This document shows positions 7,871 to 17,007 of a DNA stretch of 64,000 bases, in pieces. The position numbers were made by a program, and so were the translations under genes. Numbering within the stretch: position 1 is the stretch's first letter; each line of letters opens with the position of its first letter. Source of the DNA: Natrononativus amylolyticus (GTDB lineage Archaea > Halobacteriota > Halobacteria > Halobacteriales > Natrialbaceae); contig NZ_CP101458.1 of assembly GCF_024362525.1 (NCBI RefSeq), forward strand, positions 1,054,001 through 1,118,000, given 5' to 3'. The notes below the pieces were generated by a model. It did not search any database. It worked only from the letters and a program-made list of their open reading frames with translations, and was not told where the DNA came from.

Positions 7871-8914
7871 ATGAGCAGCCTGTCGGGCGACTGGCGCGAG
7901 GGGATCGACGATATCGACGCCGCGATCATCGACGGCTACCAGAGCGGCTTCCCGATCGAAGAACGCCCGTTCCGAACCGTGGGTGACGAGCTGGGAGTCA
8001 GCGAGGACGAGGCGTTCGATCGCGTCATGACGTTACGCGAGAACGGCGTCTTCCGGCGCTTCGGCGCCGTCCTCAACCCGCCGGTGATCGGCTCCTCGAC
8101 GCTGGCCGCCGTCCAGGCCCCCGATGACCGGTTCGAGGAGATCGCCGAGGTGATCAACGGCTACCGGCAGGTCAATCACAACTACCGGCGCGACCACGAG
8201 TGGAACATGTGGTTCGTCGTCACCGCCGGTTCGCGCGATACGCGCGACCGAATTCTCGAGGAGATCGAGGACCAGACCGGCTGTGACGTCCTCGTCCTGC
8301 CGATGCTCACGGATTACTACATCGACCTCGAGTTTCCGGTCGTCAACGCCGACCGATTTGCGAGAGAATCCCTCGAGGCCGACACCGACGCCTCCGCCAC
8401 CCGCATCAGCGAGGACGCCGCGGGCGACCTCTCCGAATTCGACGCCGAACTACTGCTCGAGATCCAGGACGGGTTTCCGCTCACGAAGACACCCTACCGC
8501 GACCTCGCGGAGGGCCTCGGTGCAGACGCGAGCGAGGTGCTCGAGGCGATCTCCCGACTGCAGGGCGACGGCTGCATCAAGCGCATCGGCTGTATCGTCA
8601 ACCACGTCGTGACCGGCTTCGACGCCAACTGTATGGTCGTCTGGGACGTTCCCGACGACCGCCTCGACGAGTGGGGCGAGCGGGCGGGCTCGCTGCCGTA
8701 CGTCACCCTCTGCTATCACCGACCGCGCCGACCCGACCAGGAGTGGCCGTACAACCTCTTTACGATGATCCACGGGCGCGACCCGGAGACAGTCGACGAA
8801 AAGATCGACGAACTGGCCGCCGACTACCTGCCCGTTGCACACGAGCGGCTCTACTCGACGGAGACGCTGAAACAGACCGGCGCGCGCTACGACGAGATCG
8901 TCGGCGGCGAGTAA
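7871..8914 (+). CDS. Siroheme decarboxylase, fused AhbA/AhbB (Lrp/AsnC fold)
   Basis: This 347-residue protein is two Lrp/AsnC-type halves in one chain. Each half has a winged-helix region (IDAAIIDGYQSGFPIEERPF; FDAELLLEIQDGFPLTKTPY) followed by a RAM-like domain. The halves carry the decarboxylase motifs HNYRRDHEWNMWFVV and CYHRPRRPDQEWPYNLFTMI. Family members (AhbA/B, NirDL) decarboxylate siroheme to didecarboxysiroheme in the alternative heme pathway. The helix-turn-helix is normally vestigial, so it should not be named a transcription regulator. It diverges from the trpD-like gene and has no other heme gene beside it. Confidence 0.85.
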   Translation: MSSLSGDWREGIDDIDAAIIDGYQSGFPIEERPFRTVGDELGVSEDEAFDRVMTLRENGVFRRFGAVLNPPVIGSSTLAAVQAPDDRFEEIAEVINGYRQVNHNYRRDHEWNMWFVVTAGSRDTRDRILEEIEDQTGCDVLVLPMLTDYYIDLEFPVVNADRFARESLEADTDASATRISEDAAGDLSEFDAELLLEIQDGFPLTKTPYRDLAEGLGADASEVLEAISRLQGDGCIKRIGCIVNHVVTGFDANCMVVWDVPDDRLDEWGERAGSLPYVTLCYHRPRRPDQEWPYNLFTMIHGRDPETVDEKIDELAADYLPVAHERLYSTETLKQTGARYDEIVGGE

Positions 8915-8985
8915 CGGACGGCGAAGGAACGCAGTGACGAAACCGCCGCGTGAGAAACAGACAGGGAGATCGAACGCTCGCTCGG

Positions 8986-9246
8986 TTACCGGCCGAGAAC
9001 GTACAGCATCGGACCGATGACGATCAGTCCGACGCCGATCAGTCGATACATGATGTTGTCGCCGGTCATCGACACCGGCGCCAGCAGGAAGATCGTTCCG
9101 AACAGTATGACGTTGAGGCCGAGGATCTTCATCGACTTCAGCGGCAGCGATCCCAGGACCGCGAGCACGAGTCCGCCGAGCAGGATGTGCCCCAGGTGCA
9201 TCTCGAGTAGAATGTTGTCGATCGTCTGGAGAGGTACCTCGATCAT
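8986..9246 (-). CDS. Small membrane protein, unknown function
   Basis: An 86-residue protein with three hydrophobic segments (around LGHILLGGLVLAVLGSL, LGLNVILFGTIFLLAPV and LIGVGLIVIGPMLYVLG). It is not acidic in its membrane parts and carries few charged residues. It lies convergent to the siroheme decarboxylase and directly downstream of the large FAD/Fe-S gene on the same strand, 31 bp past that gene's stop. No known domain is recognised. Confidence 0.7.
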   Translation of the reverse strand: MIEVPLQTIDNILLEMHLGHILLGGLVLAVLGSLPLKSMKILGLNVILFGTIFLLAPVSMTGDNIMYRLIGVGLIVIGPMLYVLGR

Positions 9247-9276
9247 TCCTGTACGATACTCCCCACGATTCGGCCT

Positions 9277-12200
9277 TTAATACTTCGATTCGCGGGTTCG
9301 GCCCGACTCCCCGTCGCCCGCCGGCAGCGTCGCCGCCAGCCGCTCGATCGGCGTCTCGGGCGCTTCCGTGCCGTGGTAGCCCTCGAGTTGCGTGCGACAG
9401 GAGGCGCCGGGGGCGACGACCCGGTCGCCGTCGCTCGCCTCGACCTGCTCGAAGAGGATGGTCGCGATCGCGTCGCTCATCGAGGCGTGTTCGGCCTCGT
9501 AGCCGAACGAGCCGGCCATCCCGCAACAGCCCGAGTCGAGCGGGTCGACGGCGTACCCCGCCCGCCGGAGGACGCCGACGGCGTGGTGGTCTTTCGCGAC
9601 GGCCTTCTGGTGGCAGTGGCCGTGGTAGGTGAGCGCCTCGTCGACCGCGTCGGGATCGAAGGCGATCCCCTCGTCCAGCCCGAAGGTGTCGAGGTACTCG
9701 CAGATTCCGTAGCTGTTCGCCGCGAGCGTCGCGGCGTTCTCGCCGAGCAGATCCAGGTAATCCGACTGGAACATCACCGCGTCGGAGGGTTCGATCACGA
9801 CGACGTCCCAGCCCTCGTTGATCGCCGGCTCGAGACCCGCGACGTTGTCTTTGGCCGTCTCGCGCGCCCGGTCGAGAAACCCCTTCGAGAACGCCGGTCG
9901 GCCGGTGTCGCCGAGGTCGCGGGGGACGTCGACGTGGACGCCCGCGGCCTCGAGCACCCGAACGGCGGCTTTCCCGGCCTCGGGATGGCTGTAGTTGGTG
10001 TAGGTGTCGGGGTAGAGGATCGCGCGTCTCGTCGCCCCGGACTCGGAGACCGCGGCGCCGCCGCGGCGGTCGAACCAGTCGCGGAACGTGTGGGCGTGAA
10101 ACGTCGGCAGCGGCCGGTCGGCGGCGATTCCCACGGTGGCCTCGAGGACCTGGCGCGCGCCCGGAACCTTCGGCGCGAGGTTCGAGAGGGGCGCGAGCGT
10201 GCTCCCCCACCGCGAGAGGTCGTCTACGCGGGCGAACAGTCGGTCTCTGAAGCCGGCGCCGTTTCGCCGGTGGTACTCGTGGGTCACCTCGGCTTTGAGT
10301 TTGGCCATGTCGACCTCGCTGGGACAGTCGATCGCACAGCCCTTACAGCCGATACAGAGGGCCATCACCTCCTCGACGAACTCGTCGGAAAAGGCCTCGC
10401 CCGGCTCGAGACCGCCGCTCATCGCCTCCCGGAGCGCGTTGGCCCGCCCGCGGGTGCTCGTGATCTCCTCGCCGCTGGCGCGGTAGGTCGGGCACATCAC
10501 GCCACCGGTGGTCGACTGGCCGCCCCGACAGCCGCCACAGCCGTGACAGAGCTCGGCCATCCCCCGAAACCCGTTGTCGTTCTCCCACTCGAGGGCGGGT
10601 TCGAAGCCCGGTTCGAAGGCGTACTCGGGATCGAACCGCAGGTTCTCGGTGAGGTCGACGACCTCGGCTCGCGACGGTGCGTCTTCGGGCCGTTCGTCCG
10701 CGTCGTCGTAGCCACAGACCTGCCCCGGATTGAGCAGCCAGTCGGGGTCGAACGCCGACTTGAGGGATCGAAACGTCTTCCAGACCCGGTCGCCGTACAG
10801 CTTGTGGTTCCACTGCGAGCGCGCGCGGCCGTCGCCGTGTTCGCCCGACACCGACCCGCCGAGTTCGACCACGAGGTCGGTGACGTCGTCGGCGATGCCG
10901 TACAGCTGTTCGATCCCCGTCACCGTCTTGGTGTTCACGAGCGGTCGGACGTGGAGAACGCCGGGTCCGGCGTGGGCGTAGAAGGTGGCGTACGTGTCGT
11001 GGGACTCGAGGATCGACTCGAACTCCTCGACGAACTCGGGCAGCCGCTCGGGCGGGATCGCGGTGTCCTCGATGAAGGAGATGTGCTTCTCGTCGGTCGT
11101 CCGCGAGAGCAGGATCGGCAGTCCCGACTTCCGGAGCTTCCAGAGCTGGGCGCGCTCGTCGGCGTCGTAGGCCTCGAGGCCCTCGATGGCGGTCGCCTCC
11201 GCGTCGATCCGCGGCGCGTCCGCGGCCGGCTCCCCGGTCGGCTCGACGGACGGTGCGCGGTCGGCGAGCAGTCCGGCGACCCGTTCGCGGCCCTCGTCGG
11301 TATCCGAAGCGTAGAACTCGACCAGAAGGACCGCGTTGGTCCCTTCGGGGAGTATCTCCGTGACGGGCGCGAACTCGGCGGTCCCCCGCGCGAGGTCGAT
11401 CAACACGTCGTCGAGCACCTCGACGGCCGCGGGGTCGTGCTCGAGGATCGGCGCGACGTCGGCCATCGCGTCGTGGAGATCCCGGTAACAGAGCAGCGAG
11501 ACCGCCTTCGTCTCGGGAATCGCCTCGAGCGAGACGGTCGCCTCGGTGACGATTGCGAGGGTGCCCTCGCTGCCAGCGAGCGCGCGGGCGAGGTTGACCG
11601 ATCCCGGTTCGCCCGTCTCTTCGCCACCGGGTAGCGGTTCGCCGCGGGATTCGGCGACGAGCCTGTCGAGGTTGTACCCGGAGACGTTGCGCTTGAGGTC
11701 GGGGTACGCCACGTCGATCGCGTTGGCCTCCTCGGAGAGGATCCGGTCGAACTCGGCGTAAATGCGGGCCTCGAGATCGCCCGACGGATCCGCTCGCTCG
11801 CCGATTTCCTCGACGGTCACCTCGCCGAACCGGGTGACTGTGCCGTCGGCGAGGACGACCTCGCAGGCCTCGAGGTAGGCGTCGGTCTTGCCGTACTGCA
11901 GGGAGTGGGCGCCCGTCGAGTTGTTGCCGATCGCGCCGCCGATCGCGCTCTTGTCGCCCCACGCGGGATCGGGCGCGAACTTCAATCCGTGGGGCTCGAG
12001 TGTCTCGTTCAACTCGCCGAGGACGACGCCCGGTTCGACGGTCGCCGTTCGGCCCTCGGGATCGACCTCCCGGATCGCGCGCATCTCCTTCGTGAAATCG
12101 AGGACGACCGCCCGATTGACGGTCTGCCCGGCGAGGCTCGTCCCCCCGCCGCGGGGGAGAACCGGTATCTCGCGCTCGGCGCAGTACTCCATCACGCCGA

Positions 12201-12423
12201 CGACGTCGGCCGTCGATTCCGGGAACACGACGCCGACCGGCGTCACCTCGTAGGGGCTCGCGTCGGTCGCGTACAGCTGTCTCGAGTACGAATCGAAGCG
12301 GACATCGCCGTCGACGAGGCGGTTGAGATCCTCGACGAGCGCCGGCCGGTCGACGTCGTCGCTCGCGTAGTCGTAGGTCGCGCGGGCGTCGCCGGCCGGG
12401 TCTGCGCTGCGCTCCGTTGCCAT
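9277..12423 (-). CDS. FAD-linked/Fe-S oxidoreductase (GlcD-GlcF fusion, D-lactate dehydrogenase type)
   Basis: A 1048-residue fusion. Residues about 50-240 are the PCMH-type FAD domain (LPRGGGTSLAGQTVNRAVV; GNNSTGAHSLQYGKTDA), about 270-570 the FAD-oxidase C-terminal domain ending in GEHGDGRARSQW and LLNPGQVCG. A ferredoxin-like module follows with CHGCGGCRG and CIGCKGCAIDCPSEVDMAKLK. The last 350 residues hold two CCG-type domains (YHGHCHQKAVAKDHHAVG, DSGCCGMAGSFGYE). Family members oxidise D-lactate, glycolate or related 2-hydroxyacids and pass electrons to the chain. The substrate here is not fixed by sequence. Confidence 0.92.
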   Translation of the reverse strand: MATERSADPAGDARATYDYASDDVDRPALVEDLNRLVDGDVRFDSYSRQLYATDASPYEVTPVGVVFPESTADVVGVMEYCAEREIPVLPRGGGTSLAGQTVNRAVVLDFTKEMRAIREVDPEGRTATVEPGVVLGELNETLEPHGLKFAPDPAWGDKSAIGGAIGNNSTGAHSLQYGKTDAYLEACEVVLADGTVTRFGEVTVEEIGERADPSGDLEARIYAEFDRILSEEANAIDVAYPDLKRNVSGYNLDRLVAESRGEPLPGGEETGEPGSVNLARALAGSEGTLAIVTEATVSLEAIPETKAVSLLCYRDLHDAMADVAPILEHDPAAVEVLDDVLIDLARGTAEFAPVTEILPEGTNAVLLVEFYASDTDEGRERVAGLLADRAPSVEPTGEPAADAPRIDAEATAIEGLEAYDADERAQLWKLRKSGLPILLSRTTDEKHISFIEDTAIPPERLPEFVEEFESILESHDTYATFYAHAGPGVLHVRPLVNTKTVTGIEQLYGIADDVTDLVVELGGSVSGEHGDGRARSQWNHKLYGDRVWKTFRSLKSAFDPDWLLNPGQVCGYDDADERPEDAPSRAEVVDLTENLRFDPEYAFEPGFEPALEWENDNGFRGMAELCHGCGGCRGGQSTTGGVMCPTYRASGEEITSTRGRANALREAMSGGLEPGEAFSDEFVEEVMALCIGCKGCAIDCPSEVDMAKLKAEVTHEYHRRNGAGFRDRLFARVDDLSRWGSTLAPLSNLAPKVPGARQVLEATVGIAADRPLPTFHAHTFRDWFDRRGGAAVSESGATRRAILYPDTYTNYSHPEAGKAAVRVLEAAGVHVDVPRDLGDTGRPAFSKGFLDRARETAKDNVAGLEPAINEGWDVVVIEPSDAVMFQSDYLDLLGENAATLAANSYGICEYLDTFGLDEGIAFDPDAVDEALTYHGHCHQKAVAKDHHAVGVLRRAGYAVDPLDSGCCGMAGSFGYEAEHASMSDAIATILFEQVEASDGDRVVAPGASCRTQLEGYHGTEAPETPIERLAATLPAGDGESGRTRESKY

Positions 12424-12480
12424 ATCACACCCTTCACAGAGAGGCGTATAAAGCGTCTGGAACGCGCCAAACCGGCCGGG

Positions 12481-13281
12481 TTATCGGTTCCAGGCGGCCT
12501 CGTCGGGGTCGACCAGCCGTCGGCCGGCGGCGAGGTCGTCGATCCGGGCGCGATCCTCGTCGTCGAGGTCGAGGTCGTGGCCCGCGAGGTTCTCCGCGAC
12601 GTGGTCGTCCGATCCCTTCGGAATGGCGACGACCCCCTCCCGCCCGGCGAACCACGCCATCGTCACCTGGGCCGGCGTCGCGTCGTACCCCTCGGCGACG
12701 GCCTCGAGTTCGTCGCTGTCGACGACGTCGCCCTGGGCGAGCGGACAGTAGGCGACGGTCGTGATGGCGCGCTCGCGGGCGTACGAAACCAGCTCGTCCT
12801 GTGGGAACCACGGGTGGCTCTCGACCTGATGGGCGAGAACCGGCGACTCGAGGATCTCGGCCGCCTCCTCGAGGAGGTCGGTCGTGAAGTTGCTCACACC
12901 GACGTGGCGTGTCAGCCCGCGCTCGCGGGCCTCGTCGAACGCCGGCAGCGTCTCCGCGGCGTCGTAGGCACCCGTCGGCCAGTGGACGTACAGCAGGTCG
13001 GCGGCGTCGACGCCGAGGCGGTCGAGGCTCGCCTCGGTGCTCTCGAGGACGTCCTCGGGGGCGAGGTTCGACGGGTGGACTTTCGTCGCGAGGAAGACCT
13101 CCTCACGCGGCACGTCCGCTCGCTCGAGCGCCTCGCCGACGGCCGCCTCGTTGTCGTACATCTGGGCGGTGTCGACGTGTCGGTAGCCCGCCTCGAGGGC
13201 CGCAACGACGTTCTCGGTGCAGGAATCGCCCTCGTGGCCGGACGTACCGAAACCGGGTTCGGGAAGCTGAGATGGTGTCAC
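12481..13281 (-). CDS. Aldo/keto reductase
   Basis: A 266-residue NADPH-dependent oxidoreductase of the AKR superfamily, probably starting with GTG at 13279-13281 (TPSQLPEPGFGTSG). The catalytic tetrad is visible: Asp in DTAQMYDNE, Tyr in the same motif, Lys in LATKVHPSN, His in YVHWPTGA. The C-terminal cofactor segment VVAIPKGSDDHVAENL is intact. It resembles small bacterial 2,5-diketogluconate reductase-like enzymes; the substrate is open. It lies downstream, on the same strand side, of nothing related. Confidence 0.9.
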   Translation of the reverse strand: MTPSQLPEPGFGTSGHEGDSCTENVVAALEAGYRHVDTAQMYDNEAAVGEALERADVPREEVFLATKVHPSNLAPEDVLESTEASLDRLGVDAADLLYVHWPTGAYDAAETLPAFDEARERGLTRHVGVSNFTTDLLEEAAEILESPVLAHQVESHPWFPQDELVSYARERAITTVAYCPLAQGDVVDSDELEAVAEGYDATPAQVTMAWFAGREGVVAIPKGSDDHVAENLAGHDLDLDDEDRARIDDLAAGRRLVDPDEAAWNR

Positions 13282-13482
13282 AGGCGGATTACGGCCGGTG
13301 GCCACACCACACTCCGGGAACCGGCAAGACGGCCGCGCTCGGAGAGTGGTACGAAGCGGCCCCGTCGGTTTTCCCACGTGCGCCCCCGGGGCCGACCGTC
13401 CGGCAGCGGACGGCAGTGAGGGGTAGTACTCGAACGGTCAGAACGGAACGGCCTACTAACGTGGGACCACTCCCGTCGAGAG

Positions 13483-13490
13483 TTTATATC
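13483..13490 (+). promoter_or_regulatory. TATA box for a leaderless transcript
   Basis: TTTATATC centred about 27 bases before the ATG at 13513. This places the predicted transcription start at or next to the start codon, as for leaderless haloarchaeal mRNAs. Confidence 0.6.
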
Positions 13491-13512
13491 GGATGGGGCG
13501 GCCAGCCGGCGT

Positions 13513-13968
13513 ATGGCAGGACCAACTGTCAGCCGACGAGCAGCCGTACGAACGCTCTGTGCGCTCGGTTTCGGCGGACTCGCCGCCACCAGTGCTGCAG
13601 GCTCCGACCACACACCACCGGGTCGCTGCAAACGGAACGCCCACGGGACTCCGCCCGCCGCGACCGAGGCCCTGGTGCGGGACGACGACGCGTACATCGC
13701 GGCCGTCGACCGCATCGTCGACGGGGAGCACGTCGTTCTCATCCTCGAGGAAGGGGGCGATCCCGTCGAGCAACTCGTCGTCCCGCTCTCCGAGTATCCG
13801 GTGTTCGAAGAGACGGGCGTGTTCCTCCTGACCCTCGAGGACGACGAGATAGCCGACGCACGGCCGCTTCGGGGAGAGACGAAACGTCGCCGTCGCCGCA
13901 ATCGAGACCGACTCGACTGTCTCACCGGCGACCTCGAAGACGCCGACGCCAAGGACGACGATACCTGA
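13513..13968 (+). CDS. Tat-exported protein with DUF3006-like domain
   Basis: A 151-residue protein that begins with a twin-arginine signal: SRRAAVRTL followed by a hydrophobic run (CALGFGGLAATSAAG). The mature part contains YIAAVDRIVDGEHVVLILEE and VEQLVVPLSEYP, the pattern of the small DUF3006 beta domain, often found in proteins beside lamin-tail or metallo-beta-lactamase exoenzymes. The C-terminus is Arg-rich then Asp-rich. It would act outside the membrane; no catalytic residues are seen. Convergent with the creatininase-like gene. Confidence 0.7.
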   Translation: MAGPTVSRRAAVRTLCALGFGGLAATSAAGSDHTPPGRCKRNAHGTPPAATEALVRDDDAYIAAVDRIVDGEHVVLILEEGGDPVEQLVVPLSEYPVFEETGVFLLTLEDDEIADARPLRGETKRRRRRNRDRLDCLTGDLEDADAKDDDT

Positions 13969-14030
13969 TCTCCCCCGCTCACCGGCCGGAACCGATCGTC
14001 ACAGGTGCGGCGTTGGCTCCCTCGAGTCGC

Positions 14031-14819
14031 TCACTCGTCCTCGAGCGCCTCGACGAGCGAGACGAGACTCGAAACCGCCGCTTCGACGAGGGCCGCGCCC
14101 TTCTCGGCGGTGGCAACCGTCGGGTCGCCGATGTTCCCGGTGTGAGTGAGTTCGGCCATCTCCGCGGCGGTGAGCGCCCAGCCCACCTCGTTCTCGCCCA
14201 GCGCGTCGTAGTCGGTCAGTGGCAGTGATTCGTCCGGGGGGTCGACCCGCTCTGCGCTGTCCATCCGGACCAGTTCCGGGAACAGCTCGAGCATGATGCT
14301 CGTCTCGAACTCCGATGCGTGAAACGAGATCTCGCCGGTGCGGATCTCGGCGGCAACCTCGGCGAAAAGGTTCACCAGCGGCGCGTGAAAGGCGTCGATT
14401 CCGTGTGACGACCGGAGTTCGCGAACGACGATCTCGAGTTCCGGATCCTGTGCGAGGTAGTGGCCGTTGAGCAGAATTACGTGCTCGATCCCCCACTCGC
14501 CCGCCGAAGCGCAGATGTCGATCACGTAGCGCTGAAACGTCTCCGTCGAGACGGTGAACGTTCCCGGTTTGAACGTGTGGTGGGGGCTAACGCCGTACCA
14601 GACCGGCGGCGCGAGCAGTGCGGGACACTCTCGGGCGACGCGCTCGCCGATCGCCTCGGGCATGAAGCCGTCGACCCCGAGGGGAAGGTGGTGGCCGTGC
14701 TGTTCGGTGCTCCCCACCGGGACGAGCAGCGTCGACGTCTCCTCGAGCGCACGTTCGACGTCCCGCCAGGTCATCTCCGTGAGCCGGTACGGTTTCGCGG
14801 GGGTGGCCGCCTCAGTCAT
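14031..14819 (-). CDS. Creatininase family protein
   Basis: A 262-residue metal-dependent amidohydrolase of the creatinine amidohydrolase family. The start at 14819 is chosen because the fold begins at YRLTEMTWRDVERAL. Metal-binding motifs are GSTEQHGHHLPLGVD (Glu39, His41, Asp50 region) and LLNGHYLAQDPELE, and a later Glu in HASEFETSIML. Family members include creatininase, the mycofactocin MftE and archaeal FAPy deformylase (ArfB); which reaction this one performs is not clear. There is no mycofactocin context. Confidence 0.85.
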   Translation of the reverse strand: MTEAATPAKPYRLTEMTWRDVERALEETSTLLVPVGSTEQHGHHLPLGVDGFMPEAIGERVARECPALLAPPVWYGVSPHHTFKPGTFTVSTETFQRYVIDICASAGEWGIEHVILLNGHYLAQDPELEIVVRELRSSHGIDAFHAPLVNLFAEVAAEIRTGEISFHASEFETSIMLELFPELVRMDSAERVDPPDESLPLTDYDALGENEVGWALTAAEMAELTHTGNIGDPTVATAEKGAALVEAAVSSLVSLVEALEDE

Positions 14820-14915
14820 ACCCCTCGTTCGTCGGGGCCAACGAAAGGTCGTTCGCCGTCGCGGAGCGATACCGCAGCGGATAGACCTATTTGTATCCGT
14901 GATGAAGCGGGAGCC

Positions 14916-15242
14916 ATGTCCGTCGATGCCGATCACGACACGTCCGCAGCTGCCGACCAGGAGTGGGAACTGCAGGAACAACTCGTCAACGAAGCCGTCC
15001 GTCTCGGCCTGGAGACCTCCTTTCGGGAGCCGATTCTCGAGGCCGTCAAAGAGTCCGGTGCGGTCGAGACACGCGGCGCGTCGGACGACACCGATGAGCC
15101 GACCGTCGGCGACGACGGGGTGACAGAGGAGTCCGGCTCGAGTCCGGTGACCACCGTCGTCCAGGGCCTCGTCGTGTTCGTCGTGATGTTCGTGGTCCTG
15201 TACGTCGTTCTTCGAAAGCTGACCGGTGGGGGGTCGGAGTAG
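14916..15242 (+). CDS. Small membrane-anchored acidic protein
   Basis: A 108-residue protein: an N-terminal helical, acidic region (WELQEQLVNEAVRLGLETSF), an Asp/Glu/Ser/Thr-rich linker, and one C-terminal transmembrane helix (VVQGLVVFVVMFVVLYVVL) followed by RKLTGG. This is a tail-anchored layout with the soluble part in the cytosol. The function is unknown. It is divergent from the creatininase-like gene. Confidence 0.7.
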   Translation: MSVDADHDTSAAADQEWELQEQLVNEAVRLGLETSFREPILEAVKESGAVETRGASDDTDEPTVGDDGVTEESGSSPVTTVVQGLVVFVVMFVVLYVVLRKLTGGGSE

Positions 15243-15431
15243 CCCGGGCGTGACGTCATCAAGGTCGAAAACGTCGGTTGAGCAGGGGTGAAACCCAACC
15301 GCTGGCGAACCGATTCGCTCTTTTCCCGCCGCTCGTGCGCTGTGCGATGCGACCAGTTACCTTCGGAAATGACCCAAATTATCTCAGAGAGAGCGCAGCA
15401 AAGTTCGTGTCCAGTTCCGAAACGGCACCAG

Positions 15432-15569
15432 TTCCAGACGGTCGGCATTCGGGTCTCCTCCAGACTCGTCAACCTCCTGCCCTACGTCGCCGTGATCGTT
15501 GTGCTCACGGCGTGGGGGAAGACCCGAATGCCCTCGTCAGTCGGCGAACCCTACGAGACCGAGGAGTGA
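15432..15569 (+). pseudogene. Remnant of an ABC sugar/nucleoside permease C-terminus
   Basis: In one frame this encodes FQTVGIRVSS, then LVNLLPYVAVIVVLTAWG, then a tail ending GEPYETEE. That is the characteristic last membrane helix and GxPY tail of BPD-type simple-sugar/nucleoside permeases. No upstream permease sequence is present in this frame: the codons before 15432 are basic and cysteine-rich, unlike a membrane protein. I infer a deletion that removed the main part of the gene. Confidence 0.6.
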
Positions 15570-15594
15570 CGCCGGTCGCGTTCGAACGCCCCTC

Positions 15595-15678
15595 GAACGC
15601 GGCTCGATCGCGTTCCAGGCGCTCCCCGACGGCTACCACGACGACCTCTGGAACCCGACCGAAGGTGACCGGAAGTGA
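15595..15678 (+). pseudogene. Possible C-terminal remnant of a second gene
   Basis: A 27-codon open tail reading ERGSIAFQALPDGYHDD then LWNPTEGDRK and stop. Its composition is acidic and gene-like, unlike the flanking bases, and it follows the permease remnant in a shifted frame. It could be the end of the gene that once lay downstream in the same transport operon. I do not recognise the family. Confidence 0.3.
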
Positions 15679-15798
15679 GGCGACGCGTCACCCACTCGCC
15701 GGATTCGGCGGTTTCAGCGCCGCTCAAGACTACTTTCGCTCCGCACATGGCGCAGGTTCATACGCTCGAGCGACCTACGAGTATCGAGGACAGTTCTT

Positions 15799-17007
15799 AT
15801 GAGCGACCCGCACACAGACCGAGACGACCGCAGCGTATCTCCTCGCGAGCACCCGCCCGTAATTCGTGACCTCGGCGGGGGACGGACGGGGAACGCTGTG
15901 GCGGACGAAACCTCGGATCGTACTGCCGCGCCCGCCTCCGCTGAGGTGGGCTCGAGGGATGCGAAACGCGGACGGCGCCCGTCCGCAGCCGGCGATCTCG
16001 ACCGCAGGAACGGAGACGACCCGACGTTCGCGATCGAAACGGAGGGGCTCGTAAAACACTTCGGGGACACGAAGGCCGTCGACGGGGTCGATCTGGCGGT
16101 TCCTGCGGGCGGAATCTACGGCCTCCTCGGCCCCAACGGTGCCGGGAAAACCACGGCGATTCGCATGTTGGCGACGCTGCTGCGTCCCGACGCGGGAACG
16201 GCGCGCGTGCTCGGGCACGACGTGGTGGACGATCCCGACGGAGTCCGCAGCCGGGTGAGCATGACCGGACAGTTCGCGTCGGTGGACGAGGACCTCACCG
16301 GCCGGGAGAACCTCGTCCTGCTGGCCCGACTGCTCGGCTACCCGCGAGCGCAGGCGAAAGCGCGGGCGGCGGAGCTGCTCGAGGCCTTCGGCCTGACCGA
16401 GGCGGCGCCGCGTCAGGTGAAGACGTACTCCGGCGGCATGCGACGACGGCTCGACATCGCGGCGAGCATCGTCGTCACTCCCGACCTCCTGTTCCTCGAC
16501 GAGCCGACGACCGGCCTCGATCCGCGAAACCGGACGCAGGTCTGGGACATCATTCGGGCCCTGGTCGACAACGGGACGACGGTCCTCCTTACCACGCAGT
16601 ACCTGGACGAGGCCGACCGGCTGGCCGATCGGATCGCCGTCATCGACGACGGCGAGATCATCGCCGAGGGGACGCCCGGCGAGCTCAAATCTTCGATCGG
16701 CTCGGGCGTCCTGAACGTCCGGGTGCGAGATCCCGACCAGCGGGGAGAGGCCGAGCGAGTGCTGACCGAGATCCTCGACGAACCGGTTCAGTTCGAGTCC
16801 GATCCGACGGCGCTGTCGGCCCGAATTACCGACGTGGATCGAGCCTCCCGCGCGTTTTCGGCGCTATCGGGTTCGGGAATCGAGATCACCGACTTCGCGC
16901 TCGGCCAGCCCAGCCTCGACGAGGTCTTCCTCGCGCTCACCGACCACCCCGCTCGCGGCGACGGCGGCCGTTCCGAGACCGCCGCGCTCGAGGAGGGATC
17001 CGTATGA
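15799..17007 (+). CDS. ABC exporter ATPase, DrrA type
   Basis: The 402-residue protein carries a full ABC ATPase domain beginning about residue 76: Walker [11 protein letters not shown]-loop near [14 protein letters not shown], signature [14 protein letters not shown], Walker [14 protein letters not shown] and the switch His-equivalent region [15 protein letters not shown] DrrA-type C-terminal domain ([14 protein letters not shown]) follows. The first 75 residues are a low-complexity extension unusual for the family; a GTG at 15898 is an alternative start. It forms an operon with the permease at 17004 (4-base overlap), giving a drug/lipid-type exporter. Confidence 0.93.
   Translation: MSDPHTDRDDRSVSPREHPPVIRDLGGGRTGNAVADETSDRTAAPASAEVGSRDAKRGRRPSAAGDLDRRNGDDPTFAIETEGLVKHFGDTKAVDGVDLAVPAGGIYGLLGPNGAGKTTAIRMLATLLRPDAGTARVLGHDVVDDPDGVRSRVSMTGQFASVDEDLTGRENLVLLARLLGYPRAQAKARAAELLEAFGLTEAAPRQVKTYSGGMRRRLDIAASIVVTPDLLFLDEPTTGLDPRNRTQVWDIIRALVDNGTTVLLTTQYLDEADRLADRIAVIDDGEIIAEGTPGELKSSIGSGVLNVRVRDPDQRGEAERVLTEILDEPVQFESDPTALSARITDVDRASRAFSALSGSGIEITDFALGQPSLDEVFLALTDHPARGDGGRSETAALEEGSV

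Larger units (their letters stand above)
15243..15798. other. Stretch with decayed gene remnants
   Basis: About 555 bases without an intact gene. It holds the C-terminal remnant of an ABC permease (15432-15569) and a second short open tail ending at 15678. The rest shows no frame with normal haloarchaeal composition. It separates the tail-anchored protein from the DrrA-type ABC gene. Confidence 0.6.

Noticed and set aside
8450-10210. Long minus-strand frame of 586 codons
   Set aside because: It runs across several genes on other frames, is arginine/proline-rich and lacks the acidic composition of real proteins here. It is an antisense shadow of the siroheme decarboxylase and FAD-oxidase genes.
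15278-15802. 174-codon frame over the remnants
   Set aside because: It mixes frames of the two old tails and has no consistent coding composition; the remnants explain the open length.
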